From Treponema sp. (GTDB lineage: Bacteria; Spirochaetota; Spirochaetia; Treponematales; Treponemataceae): 49,353 nucleotides of DNA. Where the stretch lies: positions 1-49,353 of the forward strand of contig JAFOCI010000087.1 of NCBI GenBank assembly GCA_017381365.1, in the 5' to 3' direction. The position numbers and the translations under genes are program-made. Shown in pieces: positions 1-7,902 of this stretch (positions are counted from its first letter, which is position 1; each line of letters starts with the position of its first letter). The notes below the pieces were generated by a model that saw only the letters and a list, made by a program, of their open reading frames with translations, had not been told where the DNA came from and searched no databases.

Positions 1-10
1 AGGAATACAC

Positions 11-26
11 AGTTTCACGTGAAACA
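11..26. promoter_or_regulatory. parS-like ParB-binding site, copy 1
   Basis: AGTTTCACGTGAAACA differs from the bacterial parS consensus TGTTTCACGTGAAACA only at the first base and is itself almost palindromic. parS sites are bound by ParB (Spo0J) and normally cluster near oriC, which fits the dnaA/gyrB neighbourhood. ParB binding is inferred; no parA or parB gene is in the window. Confidence 0.8.
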
Positions 27-55
27 TCAATTAATAAATTAAGAATTAATAAAAG

Positions 56-87
56 TTATCCACAATTTGTTAACAAATTGTGGATAA
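56..87. promoter_or_regulatory. Inverted pair of consensus DnaA boxes
   Basis: TTATCCACA at 56-64 and its reverse complement TGTGGATAA at 79-87 both match the DnaA-box consensus TTAT(C/A)CACA exactly. They face each other across the AT-rich palindrome centre. This could be an origin element, a DnaA-titration site, or one real site doubled by a fold-back artefact. Confidence 0.7.
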
Positions 88-116
88 CTTTTATTAATTC
101 TTAATTTATTAATTGA

Positions 117-132
117 TGTTTCACGTGAAACT
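117..132. promoter_or_regulatory. parS-like ParB-binding site, copy 2
   Basis: TGTTTCACGTGAAACT is the mirror copy of the site at 11-26 and matches 15 of 16 parS consensus positions. If the palindrome is an assembly artefact, this right-arm copy is the genuine one because it is continuous with gyrA. Confidence 0.8.
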
Positions 133-154
133 GTGTATTCCTTATTATTTATTT

Positions 155-190
155 AAAATAAAAAAGGTCAGCCAAAAAATTGACTGACCT
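155..190 (-). terminator. Rho-independent terminator after gyrA
   Basis: Read on the minus strand, a 7-bp stem (AGGTCAG/CTGACCT, arms at 184-190 and 165-171) with a T-rich loop is followed by a run of T. It lies about 130 bp downstream of the gyrA stop and should end the gyrB-gyrA transcript. The rest of 191-321 is AT-rich, with one small hairpin (TAGTTG at 214-219, CAACTA at 226-231) and no gene. Confidence 0.75.
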
Positions 191-321
191 GCCTGATGTA
201 TTTTTCTATTCCCTAGTTGTTTTAGCAACTAACCCATAAAAATTATACCGTATTTAAATAATTTTGTCATTATATTATTAATAAACAATCTAATTCTTTA
301 TAATACAATAAATTATAAGTT

Positions 322-2835
322 TTAATTCTTGTTATCAGGAACCTTATCCAAACCAACAAGGAAATCTGGTTCAGATATCTTTACAACAGTTACACCAGTT
401 GAACCAGTTCCCTGCTGATTGATTGTTTTTGCAAGAACTCTAAGAGTTTTTCCCTGACTTGTCATACAAACAATTTCATCAGAATCCTGAACAGAAATTA
501 AACCAATAATTTCTCCACGAGATTCAGTATTACCGAAAATTCTTTGACCACTAGTACCTCGACCGTGTGGATTAAAATCTTCAAAACGAACTCGTTTTCC
601 ATAACCTTTTTCTGTAAGCAAAAGAATTGTTGAATCGTCAGTTACAATTACAGCTCCTGTAACTTCATCACCCTCAGAAAGTTTCATACCCTTTATACCT
701 GCAGAAGCACGACCCATTGGACGAACAGAATCTTCCGCAAATCGTAAAGCTTTACCACGACGAGTAACAAGAATAATTTCTGAACTTCCATCTGTCTGAA
801 CAGCGCTAATAAGCTTATCACCATCATGCAGCTTAAGACCGATGATACCTCTTGTTTTTGCATTTATAAATTCATTTGTCTGTACACGTTTTACAACACC
901 ACTTGCAGTAGTCATGAACAGATACTGATTCTCACTGAATTCCTTAAGTGTTACTACCGTAGTAATTTCTTCATCAGCACCAATCTGAATCATGCTCTTT
1001 ATATGAGTACCGCGACTGTTCTTTGTAGCTTCAGGAATTTCATGAACTTTAATCCAATAAGCTTTACCAATGTTACTTACAAATAAAATGTAATCATGAG
1101 TAGAACCAATGAAAAGATGATTTACATAATCGTCTTCCAGGAGATTGGTACTATTGCTTCCAGTACCTCCCCTACCCTGTTTTTTATAAGCAGAAACAGA
1201 AACACGTTTCATATAACCAAGTTTGGAAATCATGACAACCATGTCTTCTTCTTTAATCATATCTTCAACGTTGATTTCTTCTACTTCATCTGCAACGATA
1301 TCTGTTTTTCGATCATCGCCATATTTTTCTGCAAGTTCATTTGTTTCATCTTTAATGATTCCAAGAATCTTTTCATGATTTGCGAGAAGATCTTCAAGAT
1401 AATCAATAAGAGCCTGAAGTTCCTTAATCTGATTCTGAAGGTCTTCAATCTGAAGATGAGTCAATCTCTTAAGCTGCATATCAACGATAGCCTGAGCCTG
1501 TTCATCATCAAAACTAAAACGAGCCATCAACTGATTTTTTGCATCTTCTGTATCACGACTTCCACGAATGATTTTAATTACTTCATCAATATTATTGATT
1601 GCAGTAATTAAAGCTTCAAGAATATGCATTCTGTGTTTAGCAACTTTCAAATCATAAATTGTACGACGAGTAACTACTTCATCACGATGTTTTACAAACT
1701 GCTCAATGAGCTGCTTTAAATTTAAAATTTCAGGTTTTAGATAAACTTGTGGAAGAGTAAGCATTCCAGGTTCATCATATCTTGGTTCCCCTTCTTTTTC
1801 TTTTGGAACAAGTGCAAGATTAATAACGCCAAAATTAGACTGTAAATCAGTCTTAGCAAAAAGCTGATTAAGAACAAGCTTAGTTATTGCACCACGCTTA
1901 AGTTCTACAACAAGTCTTAATCCAACATCATCAGAAGTTTCATCATTTGCATCTGCAATACCATCAATAACCTTTTCTTCTTTTAAGTCATTGATTTTTT
2001 TAATGATATTAGTTGTATTTACTCCATAAGGAACTTCGGTAAAAACAATTTTTTCGCGTCCTTTTTTATCTGTTTCAATAATAAATTTTGAACGAATTGT
2101 AATTCTTCCACGACCAGTTTTATATGCTTTTTTAATGCCATCACGACCATAAATTACACCACCAGTAGGGAAATCAGGTCCTTTGATATAATGCATCAAT
2201 TCATCAATCGTAATGTCTTTATTATCAATGTAAGCGGAAATTGCAGCAGCAACTTCTCGCAGGTTATGAGTTGGCATATTTGTTGCCATACCAACCGCGA
2301 TACCTGTTGTACCGTTACAAAGAAGAAATGGAAATTTAGCTGGAAGAACTGAAGGTTCCTTTGTTGTATCATCAAAGTTAGGAATCATATCAACAGTGTC
2401 TTTAGATAAATCAGAATTCATTTCTTCTGTAATCTTAGACATTTTTGCTTCTGTATATCGGTAAGCAGCTGCAGGGTCACCACCAATAGAACCAAAGTTA
2501 CCCTGCTTTAAAACAGTGATATATCTCTGTGCAAAATCCTGACCAAGACGAACTAACGCATCATAAACGGAAGCATCCCCATGAGGATGATAATGACCAA
2601 GTACTTCGCCGACAATCTGTGCACATTTACGAGTTTTTCCACCGCTTGAAAGATTAAGCTTATCCATGGCGTACATAATACGTCTGTGAACAGGCTTAAG
2701 ACCGTCACGAACATCAGGCAATGCACGCTGAACAATTACAGACATAGAATAGTCAATGTATGCCTGCTTAACTTCATCTTCAATTGGAATTTTTATTACT
2801 GTTCCACCTTCCGGTGTTTTAAATTCTTCTAACAT
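322..2835 (-). CDS. gyrA: DNA gyrase subunit A
   Basis: GyrA forms the A2B2 gyrase that introduces negative supercoils. The 837 residues match the usual length. The breakage-reunion domain includes the catalytic tyrosine in AYRYTEA (about Tyr127), and a long coiled region leads to the C-terminal beta-pinwheel with a GyrA-box-like QGRGGTG near residue 560. In the quinolone-resistance region HPHGDASVYDAL, the position equivalent to E. coli Ser83 is alanine (Ala88), while the Asp87 equivalent is kept (Asp92). The gene lies downstream of gyrB on the same strand with a 92-bp gap filled by a dispersed repeat, so the two are probably cotranscribed. Identification is secure; ParC is less likely given the gyrB neighbour and the GyrA box. 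Confidence 0.97.
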   Translation of the reverse strand: MLEEFKTPEGGTVIKIPIEDEVKQAYIDYSMSVIVQRALPDVRDGLKPVHRRIMYAMDKLNLSSGGKTRKCAQIVGEVLGHYHPHGDASVYDALVRLGQDFAQRYITVLKQGNFGSIGGDPAAAYRYTEAKMSKITEEMNSDLSKDTVDMIPNFDDTTKEPSVLPAKFPFLLCNGTTGIAVGMATNMPTHNLREVAAAISAYIDNKDITIDELMHYIKGPDFPTGGVIYGRDGIKKAYKTGRGRITIRSKFIIETDKKGREKIVFTEVPYGVNTTNIIKKINDLKEEKVIDGIADANDETSDDVGLRLVVELKRGAITKLVLNQLFAKTDLQSNFGVINLALVPKEKEGEPRYDEPGMLTLPQVYLKPEILNLKQLIEQFVKHRDEVVTRRTIYDLKVAKHRMHILEALITAINNIDEVIKIIRGSRDTEDAKNQLMARFSFDDEQAQAIVDMQLKRLTHLQIEDLQNQIKELQALIDYLEDLLANHEKILGIIKDETNELAEKYGDDRKTDIVADEVEEINVEDMIKEEDMVVMISKLGYMKRVSVSAYKKQGRGGTGSNSTNLLEDDYVNHLFIGSTHDYILFVSNIGKAYWIKVHEIPEATKNSRGTHIKSMIQIGADEEITTVVTLKEFSENQYLFMTTASGVVKRVQTNEFINAKTRGIIGLKLHDGDKLISAVQTDGSSEIILVTRRGKALRFAEDSVRPMGRASAGIKGMKLSEGDEVTGAVIVTDDSTILLLTEKGYGKRVRFEDFNPHGRGTSGQRIFGNTESRGEIIGLISVQDSDEIVCMTSQGKTLRVLAKTINQQGTGSTGVTVVKISEPDFLVGLDKVPDNKN

Positions 2836-2853
2836 ATTAATTTCCTAGGATAA

Positions 2854-2920
2854 TGCTGTCATTGAGCTTGTCGAAATGACTGCAATTTATAAATTGTGGT
2901 TTCGACAGGCTCAACCACCG
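2854..2920. repeat. Dispersed TTTCGACA-family repeat between gyrB and gyrA
   Basis: The gap contains the two characteristic blocks of the family: GTCATTGAGCTTGTCGAAAT and, about 25 bp on, GTGGTTTCGACAGGCTCAAC followed by CACC. It lacks the GGGG-TGTCC ends seen on the longer copies. It separates two genes whose products are needed in equal amounts, so its RNA structure could affect their relative expression. Confidence 0.85.
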
Positions 2921-2927
2921 AAACCAT

Positions 2928-4892
2928 TTATATATCAAGATTTGCGTAACTTGAATTAGATTCAATAAACTCTCGTCTAGGTTCAACTTCTTCACCCATA
3001 CATACAGAGAAAATTTTATCTGCTGCTTCTGCATCAGGTATAGTTACAACACGCATCTTTCTGTGAGCTGGATCCATAGTAGTTTCTTTGAGCTGCTTTC
3101 CATCCATTTCACCAAGACCTTTATAACGTTGAACATCAGCTTTATCTCTCTGTTCTCCAAGTGCATCCAAAGCTTCATCTCTTTCTGCATCTGAATAACA
3201 ATAAACAGGTTCTTTCTTTCCAAGCTGAACTTTAAAAAGAGGTGGCATAGCAAGATAAATATGTTCCTTTTCAATAAGTTCGCGCATATATCTGAAGAAG
3301 AATGTCAAAAGCAAAGTACGAATATGGGAACCATCAACATCGGCATCAGCCATAATAATAATTTTGTTGTATCTAAGCTTTTCAATATTAAAGTCTTTTC
3401 CAATTCCAGTTCCAAGTGTTTGAATAACAGGTAAAAGCTTATCATTTCCAAAAACTTTATCAGCACTTACTTTTTCAACGTTAAGCATCTTACCCCAGAG
3501 AGGAAGAATTGCCTGTGTTTTTGAATCACGTCCAGCTTTTGCAGAACCACCGGCTGAATCACCTTCGACAATATAAACTTCACAAATTTCAGGATTATCT
3601 TTTATAGCACAGTCAGCAAGTTTTTCTGGTTTTGTAAAACCCGCACCTATTGTCTTTTTGCGTGCATTTTCTTTTGCTTTACGGGCCTGAACTCTTGCAT
3701 AACATTCTCCAATTGCTCTTTCGAGAATTTTTTCAAGAACCTGAGGATTCTGTTCAAAGAAAATTGTAAGTTTTTCTTTTACAAGAGAATCAACAATAGA
3801 GCGAACTTCTGTATTTCCAAGCTTATCTTTTGTCTGTCCTACAAATTCAGGATTAGGAACTTTCATAGAAAGAACTGCAACAAGTCCAGCTCTAACATCA
3901 TCACCACTAATTTTTTCGTAAGGATCTTCGTTAGGTTCAAGTTTTCCATCTTTTTTAGGAAGTTTTTTCTTTAATTTTTCATTACCATCAAGAGCTTTAG
4001 CTAAAACCCACAAGAGTGCAGATCTAAAACCATCAAGATGTGTACCACCATCACGAGTATTAATATCATTAACGTAAGTATGAATATCATCTGAATAGCT
4101 GTCATTATACTGAAAAGAAAGTTCAGTAATTACATCATCTTTTGACCCGGAAATATAAATTGGTTCTTCAGGATAATAAAACTTACTTTTTTTGCCCTGA
4201 TTAATTTCACGAACATAGTGAACAATACCACCTTCATATTTAAGAATTTCTTCCTTTGGATTTTCAAGACGTTCATCACGGAAAGTAATTACAATTCCAC
4301 TGTTCAAAAATGCAAGTTCTTTTAATCTTTGAATAAGAACATTGTAATCATACTGAGTAGTTTCCGTAAAAATTGTTTTATCTGCTTTCCAGCGAATTGT
4401 AGTTCCGTGTTCATCAGAATCACCAATTACTTCTACTTTTGTTTTTGGAATACCACGTTCATATTTCTGGCGATAAATATGTCCATCACGTTTTACAGTT
4501 GCTTCAAGCCAATCTGAAAGTGCATTAACACAGGATACACCTACACCGTGCAAACCACCAGAAACCTTGTAAGAGTTTTTATCAAATTTTCCACCAGCAT
4601 GAAGTCTTGTAAGTACAAGTTCAAGAGCACTGATTTTTTCTGTTGGATGAATATCAACAGGAATACCACGTCCATTATCTTCTACGCGGACAATATCATC
4701 TTTTTCAAGAGCAACAACAATGTTATCACAAAATCCAGCCATTGCTTCATCAATACAGTTATCAACTGTTTCATAAACAAGATGATGAAGCCCTTTTGGT
4801 CCTGTGGAACCAATATACATACCAGGGCGTTTACGAACGGCTTCAAGTCCTTTTAAGACTTGAATATTACTTGCACCATATTCAGCAGACAT
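2928..4892 (-). CDS. gyrB: DNA gyrase subunit B
   Basis: This is the ATPase subunit of gyrase. The 654-residue protein shows the N-terminal GHKL ATPase motifs (ETVDNCIDEA, VEDNGRGIPV, GGLHGVGVS), the transducer domain, and the Toprim metal site (EGDSAGGSAKAGR and DADVDGSHIRT), ending in the typical QRYKGLGEMDG region. A clear ribosome-binding site (AAGGAAAT on the minus strand) precedes the ATG. It diverges from dnaA across a 123-bp gap and leads the gyrB-gyrA unit. ParE is the alternative; the origin location and adjacent gyrA favour GyrB. Confidence 0.97.
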   Translation of the reverse strand: MSAEYGASNIQVLKGLEAVRKRPGMYIGSTGPKGLHHLVYETVDNCIDEAMAGFCDNIVVALEKDDIVRVEDNGRGIPVDIHPTEKISALELVLTRLHAGGKFDKNSYKVSGGLHGVGVSCVNALSDWLEATVKRDGHIYRQKYERGIPKTKVEVIGDSDEHGTTIRWKADKTIFTETTQYDYNVLIQRLKELAFLNSGIVITFRDERLENPKEEILKYEGGIVHYVREINQGKKSKFYYPEEPIYISGSKDDVITELSFQYNDSYSDDIHTYVNDINTRDGGTHLDGFRSALLWVLAKALDGNEKLKKKLPKKDGKLEPNEDPYEKISGDDVRAGLVAVLSMKVPNPEFVGQTKDKLGNTEVRSIVDSLVKEKLTIFFEQNPQVLEKILERAIGECYARVQARKAKENARKKTIGAGFTKPEKLADCAIKDNPEICEVYIVEGDSAGGSAKAGRDSKTQAILPLWGKMLNVEKVSADKVFGNDKLLPVIQTLGTGIGKDFNIEKLRYNKIIIMADADVDGSHIRTLLLTFFFRYMRELIEKEHIYLAMPPLFKVQLGKKEPVYCYSDAERDEALDALGEQRDKADVQRYKGLGEMDGKQLKETTMDPAHRKMRVVTIPDAEAADKIFSVCMGEEVEPRREFIESNSSYANLDI

Positions 4893-5015
4893 TTAAATTT
4901 CCTTGATTTATATTTTGATTTTATTTACTGGATAATAAGAAATATTATAGAAATAATTTATCTAAAATATACTCAGATTGATTAAAAAAGTAAAGGCGGT
5001 TTATAATTCAACGCT
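4893..5015. promoter_or_regulatory. Divergent gyrB/dnaA promoter region
   Basis: This 123-bp AT-rich gap must hold promoters for both gyrB and dnaA. On the minus strand CTATAATATT is a possible gyrB -10 box, without a good -35. ACTGGATAA at 4927-4935 is a DnaA-box-like sequence with two mismatches, a possible autoregulatory site. The dnaA promoter is listed separately. Confidence 0.6.
4978..5007 (+). promoter_or_regulatory. Sigma70-type promoter of dnaA, probably leaderless
   Basis: TTGATT (4978-4983) and a perfect TATAAT (5002-5007) are 18 bp apart. Transcription should begin about 7-9 bases after the -10 box, at 5014-5016, which coincides with the dnaA ATG at 5016. No Shine-Dalgarno sequence lies at a usable distance; the AAAGGCGG at 4992-4999 is too far and lies inside the promoter spacer. 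Confidence 0.65.
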
Positions 5016-6449
5016 ATGAGTGAAAACAATTTGAAAGAAGTCTGGAACCTTGCATTGGACCAGATTGAAAAAGAATACAAAGAAAAAGGCAAAGAAATTG
5101 AATTCAAATTATGGTTCAAAATGACTTACCTTGAAGATAATATTCAAACCATTAAAGTTTCTGTTCCTTCTGAATTCATGTGGAAACAAATGATAAGCAA
5201 AGGAATTATTAATACTGTAAAAAATACTATAAAAAACTTGATGGGACTTTCAGATTTAGATATTTCTCCAGTAATTAATGATACTCCAATTGCAGAAGAG
5301 AAATCTGAACCTTTACAAAAAAAAGAAATCATTAAGGAAAACTCAGTAAGTAAAGAAAAAAATGAATCTGAAAAAACAATTTCTCAAATAAAAAGAAAAA
5401 GACCAGAAAATACTACATTGGATCCAGAATTCAATTTTGAAACTTTTATTCCTGGAGAAGGTTCCACTGGAAAATTTGCTTATAACGTAGCAATGGCTAT
5501 TGCTGATAATCCAGGAAAAAAACAGAATCCTCTTTTGCTTTATGGAGGAGTTGGTTTAGGAAAAACTCACCTTATGCAGGCAATTGGAAATAGAATTTTA
5601 GAAAATGGTGAGGAAAAACTTAAAATATGTTACATTCAGGCAGAATCTTTCTTAAATGATTTTACTCAGTCTTTATTAAATAAAAACTCAGATAAATTCA
5701 AAAATAAATATAGAAATCTTGATGTTCTTTTATTAGATGATATTCATTTTTTACAGAATAAAACCGGTATTCAGGAAGAACTTTTCTACACGTTTGAAGC
5801 TCTTCACAAAAAAAATGCTCAAATGGTGTTTACTTGTGACCGTCCTTTAAGAGAAATTCAAAATATGGCTGAACGTCTCGTAAGTCGTTTAGGCAGCGGA
5901 ATGTGTATTGACCTTCTTCCGCCTAATTATGAAAACAGACGTGCAATTCTTCTTAAAAAGCTGGAAACAAAAAATAAATCCCTTCCAATGGAAATAGTAG
6001 ATTTTATTGCCCAGACAGTTGAAACTAACGTAAGAGATCTTGGTGCAGCATTGGATAAAGTTTTAGGTTATGCAGAATTTATTGACAACAATATGACTCT
6101 GGAAATAGCACAAAGTCTTCTCTCTGATCTTTATTCATCTCCTGCAATTGGTAATATTTCAATCGAAAATATTCTGAAAGTAGTTGCCGATAATTATCAG
6201 ATATCAGTTTCTGATTTAAAGGGCAAAAAAAGAGACAAAAAATATTCTTTTCCACGTTTCATTGCAACATATATAGCAAGAGAAATAACAGAATATTCAT
6301 TTACAGAAATAGGAAATGAACTTGGAGGAAGAGATCATTCTTCAATCATGCACGCATACGAAAAAATAAATGAAAGAATTCAAACTGATTCTTCTTTCAA
6401 ATCAAAAATAAAAGTAATGATAGATGAAATTAAAAAATTTAAAAATTAA
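5016..6449 (+). CDS. dnaA: Chromosomal replication initiator DnaA
   Basis: DnaA binds DnaA boxes, melts oriC and loads the helicase. The 477-residue protein has domain I (1-85), a lysine/glutamate-rich linker (about 90-135), the AAA+ domain with Walker A GGVGLGKTHLMQ and Walker B VLLLDDIHFL, and domain IV ending in the DNA-binding signature (FTEIGNELGGRDHSSIMHA). The adjacent genes gyrB and dnaN fit the origin context. DnaA-box-like sequences flank the gene on both sides, suggesting autoregulation. The ATG lies at the predicted transcription start. Confidence 0.98.
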   Translation: MSENNLKEVWNLALDQIEKEYKEKGKEIEFKLWFKMTYLEDNIQTIKVSVPSEFMWKQMISKGIINTVKNTIKNLMGLSDLDISPVINDTPIAEEKSEPLQKKEIIKENSVSKEKNESEKTISQIKRKRPENTTLDPEFNFETFIPGEGSTGKFAYNVAMAIADNPGKKQNPLLLYGGVGLGKTHLMQAIGNRILENGEEKLKICYIQAESFLNDFTQSLLNKNSDKFKNKYRNLDVLLLDDIHFLQNKTGIQEELFYTFEALHKKNAQMVFTCDRPLREIQNMAERLVSRLGSGMCIDLLPPNYENRRAILLKKLETKNKSLPMEIVDFIAQTVETNVRDLGAALDKVLGYAEFIDNNMTLEIAQSLLSDLYSSPAIGNISIENILKVVADNYQISVSDLKGKKRDKKYSFPRFIATYIAREITEYSFTEIGNELGGRDHSSIMHAYEKINERIQTDSSFKSKIKVMIDEIKKFKN

Positions 6450-6706
6450 TTAAAAATTGTATATAATGTGTTAAAATAATGTGGATAATTTGTTAATAAA
6501 TGACGATATTTTAACAAATTGTGAATTTGTTTATAACGTGTTAAAAAGAATTTAGAAGTTAACAACTTAACAAATCTTTTTAATATAATGAATTAAATGA
6601 CTTATCCACTTTAAACACTATCTTATTATTAAATTTACTAAATTCTAAATTTAATAAATTTAAGTAAGATAAAAAGTGTATAAATTCTTACAGGAGAATT
6701 AAAAAT
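6450..6706. other. dnaA-dnaN intergenic region, candidate oriC
   Basis: This 257-bp stretch is extremely AT-rich and contains a perfect DnaA box on the minus strand (TGTGGATAA, 6480-6488), a one-mismatch box on the plus strand (TTATCCACT, 6602-6610) and several TTAACA/TGTTAA repeats resembling the centre of the palindrome at 1-142. The dnaA-dnaN gap is the classical bacterial oriC position, and gyrB-gyrA leftward with dnaA-dnaN rightward would be co-directional with forks leaving this area. CAGGAGAA just before 6707 is the dnaN ribosome-binding site. Confidence 0.6.
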
Positions 6707-7810
6707 ATGAAATTTTCATTTGACCGTGATGCAATGATAAAAGAGATTGCAATTGCACAAGAAATTATTACAAACAAAAGTCCTATCTCAATTCTTTCCA
6801 ATATTCTTTTAATTGCAAATAACAATACTCTAACTATCAAAGCAACAGATACTTCTGTAAATTTTATAACTCAAATTCCAGTTGAAATTACAGAAGAAGG
6901 TAGTACAACAATTTTCTGTGATAAATTTATGAGTATTCTTACTTCATCTCCTGCTGGTGAAATTGAATTTAATCAGGAAGACATAAAAGTAACAATTAGA
7001 CCTGTTGCTAAAAAAATTAAATTCCAGCTTAAAAGTATTGCAAGTGAAAAATTTGCAGATATTCCTGCTGCAAATGACATTCCTTTTTTTGAAATTTCAG
7101 CAAAAGACCTTAAAGAAATGATTCAGCAGACAATTTTTTCTGTTTCTAATGATTCAAACAGATATTTCATGACAGGTGTTTATTTTACTAAAAAAGAAGA
7201 TAAAATTGTTATGGTTTCAACTGATGCAAGAAGACTTTCTTATGCTGAAAAGACAGTTGATGCTGGAATTAATTTTGAATCTGCAATTGTTCCTACAAAA
7301 ATTCTTAAATGTATTCTTAAAAATGCTTCTGATGAGGGAAATATTTCCCTTTCAATTGTTGATAAATTAATTTTTGTAAGATTTGGAAATTATGAATTTT
7401 CTTCTAAACTTCTTGATGGTCAGTTCCCTAACTATCAGAAAGTAATTCCAGAAAATCAGACAAATTCTTTCCAGTTAAATAAAGCAGATTTAGAATCTGC
7501 TTTAAAAAGAACTGAAATCATGGTTGATAAAAAAGTTAATAAAATACTATTCAAAATTTCTTCTGGAGTTCTTACATTAACTTCTCCAGAATCAGAAATT
7601 GGTACAGCAGATGAAGAAATTCCATGTCGTTATGATGGTGATGAAATTATAATTGCATTGAATAGTAATTATGTTTCTGAACCATTAAAAAATATAAAAT
7701 CAGAAGACGTAGTTTTTGAATTTACAGAAGCTATGAGAGCTGTAACAATCAGACCAGAACCTGCTGAAGATTATTTCCACATTGTTATGCCAATGAATAA
7801 CGGAAATTAA
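6707..7810 (+). CDS. dnaN: DNA polymerase III beta sliding clamp
   Basis: The beta clamp dimer encircles DNA and tethers the replicative polymerase and repair proteins. The 367 residues match the family length and the three-domain clamp architecture. Conserved stretches include the N-terminal FDRDAMIKEI, the middle-domain VSTDARRLSYAEK and the C-terminal VIMPMN. A strong Shine-Dalgarno sequence, CAGGAGAA, precedes the ATG. The position between dnaA and recF is the standard bacterial order. A degenerate repeat lies between it and recF, so the two may have separate transcripts. Confidence 0.97.
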   Translation: MKFSFDRDAMIKEIAIAQEIITNKSPISILSNILLIANNNTLTIKATDTSVNFITQIPVEITEEGSTTIFCDKFMSILTSSPAGEIEFNQEDIKVTIRPVAKKIKFQLKSIASEKFADIPAANDIPFFEISAKDLKEMIQQTIFSVSNDSNRYFMTGVYFTKKEDKIVMVSTDARRLSYAEKTVDAGINFESAIVPTKILKCILKNASDEGNISLSIVDKLIFVRFGNYEFSSKLLDGQFPNYQKVIPENQTNSFQLNKADLESALKRTEIMVDKKVNKILFKISSGVLTLTSPESEIGTADEEIPCRYDGDEIIIALNSNYVSEPLKNIKSEDVVFEFTEAMRAVTIRPEPAEDYFHIVMPMNNGN

Positions 7811-7830
7811 TTTTCTTGTTTTTTTATTAA

Positions 7831-7882
7831 AGGGGTTGTCTAAAAATAATTGTCATGTTGAAATTGTTTGTTAGACGACCCT
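7831..7882. repeat. Short MITE-like inverted repeat between dnaN and recF
   Basis: GGGGTTGTCTA at 7832-7842 pairs imperfectly with TAGACGACCCT near 7872-7882, about 30 bp away. These ends resemble the GGGG(C/T)TGTCC termini of longer elements in the window, with the internal TTTCGACA core missing. The hairpin may also act as a terminator after dnaN. Confidence 0.6.
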
Positions 7883-7902
7883 TGTTTATTTAACGGAGAA
7901 AT

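Larger units (their letters stand above)
1..142. repeat. Perfect 142-bp palindrome with parS and DnaA-box motifs
   Basis: Bases 1-71 are the exact reverse complement of bases 72-142, with the centre in GTTAAC (69-74) and no spacer or mismatch. Each 71-bp arm carries one parS-like site and one consensus DnaA box. The window begins exactly at the palindrome edge, so this is probably a contig start. A de Bruijn assembler would break there if the palindrome is real and longer than k; a fold-back artefact is the alternative. Confidence 0.95.

Noticed and set aside
1096..1611. Long antisense ORF (171 aa) over gyrA
   Set aside because: Low-complexity Phe/Ile/Asn-rich translation opposite a confirmed gene; a shadow of AT-rich codon use.
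2837..3034. Short ORF ending in the WLSLSKP peptide
   Set aside because: Translation of the dispersed repeat joined to antisense gyrB; same peptide appears at other repeat copies (18891-19127, 20511-20699, 46968-47153).
4643..4906. Plus-strand ORF across the gyrB start
   Set aside because: Lies antisense to the conserved GyrB N-terminus and has no family features.
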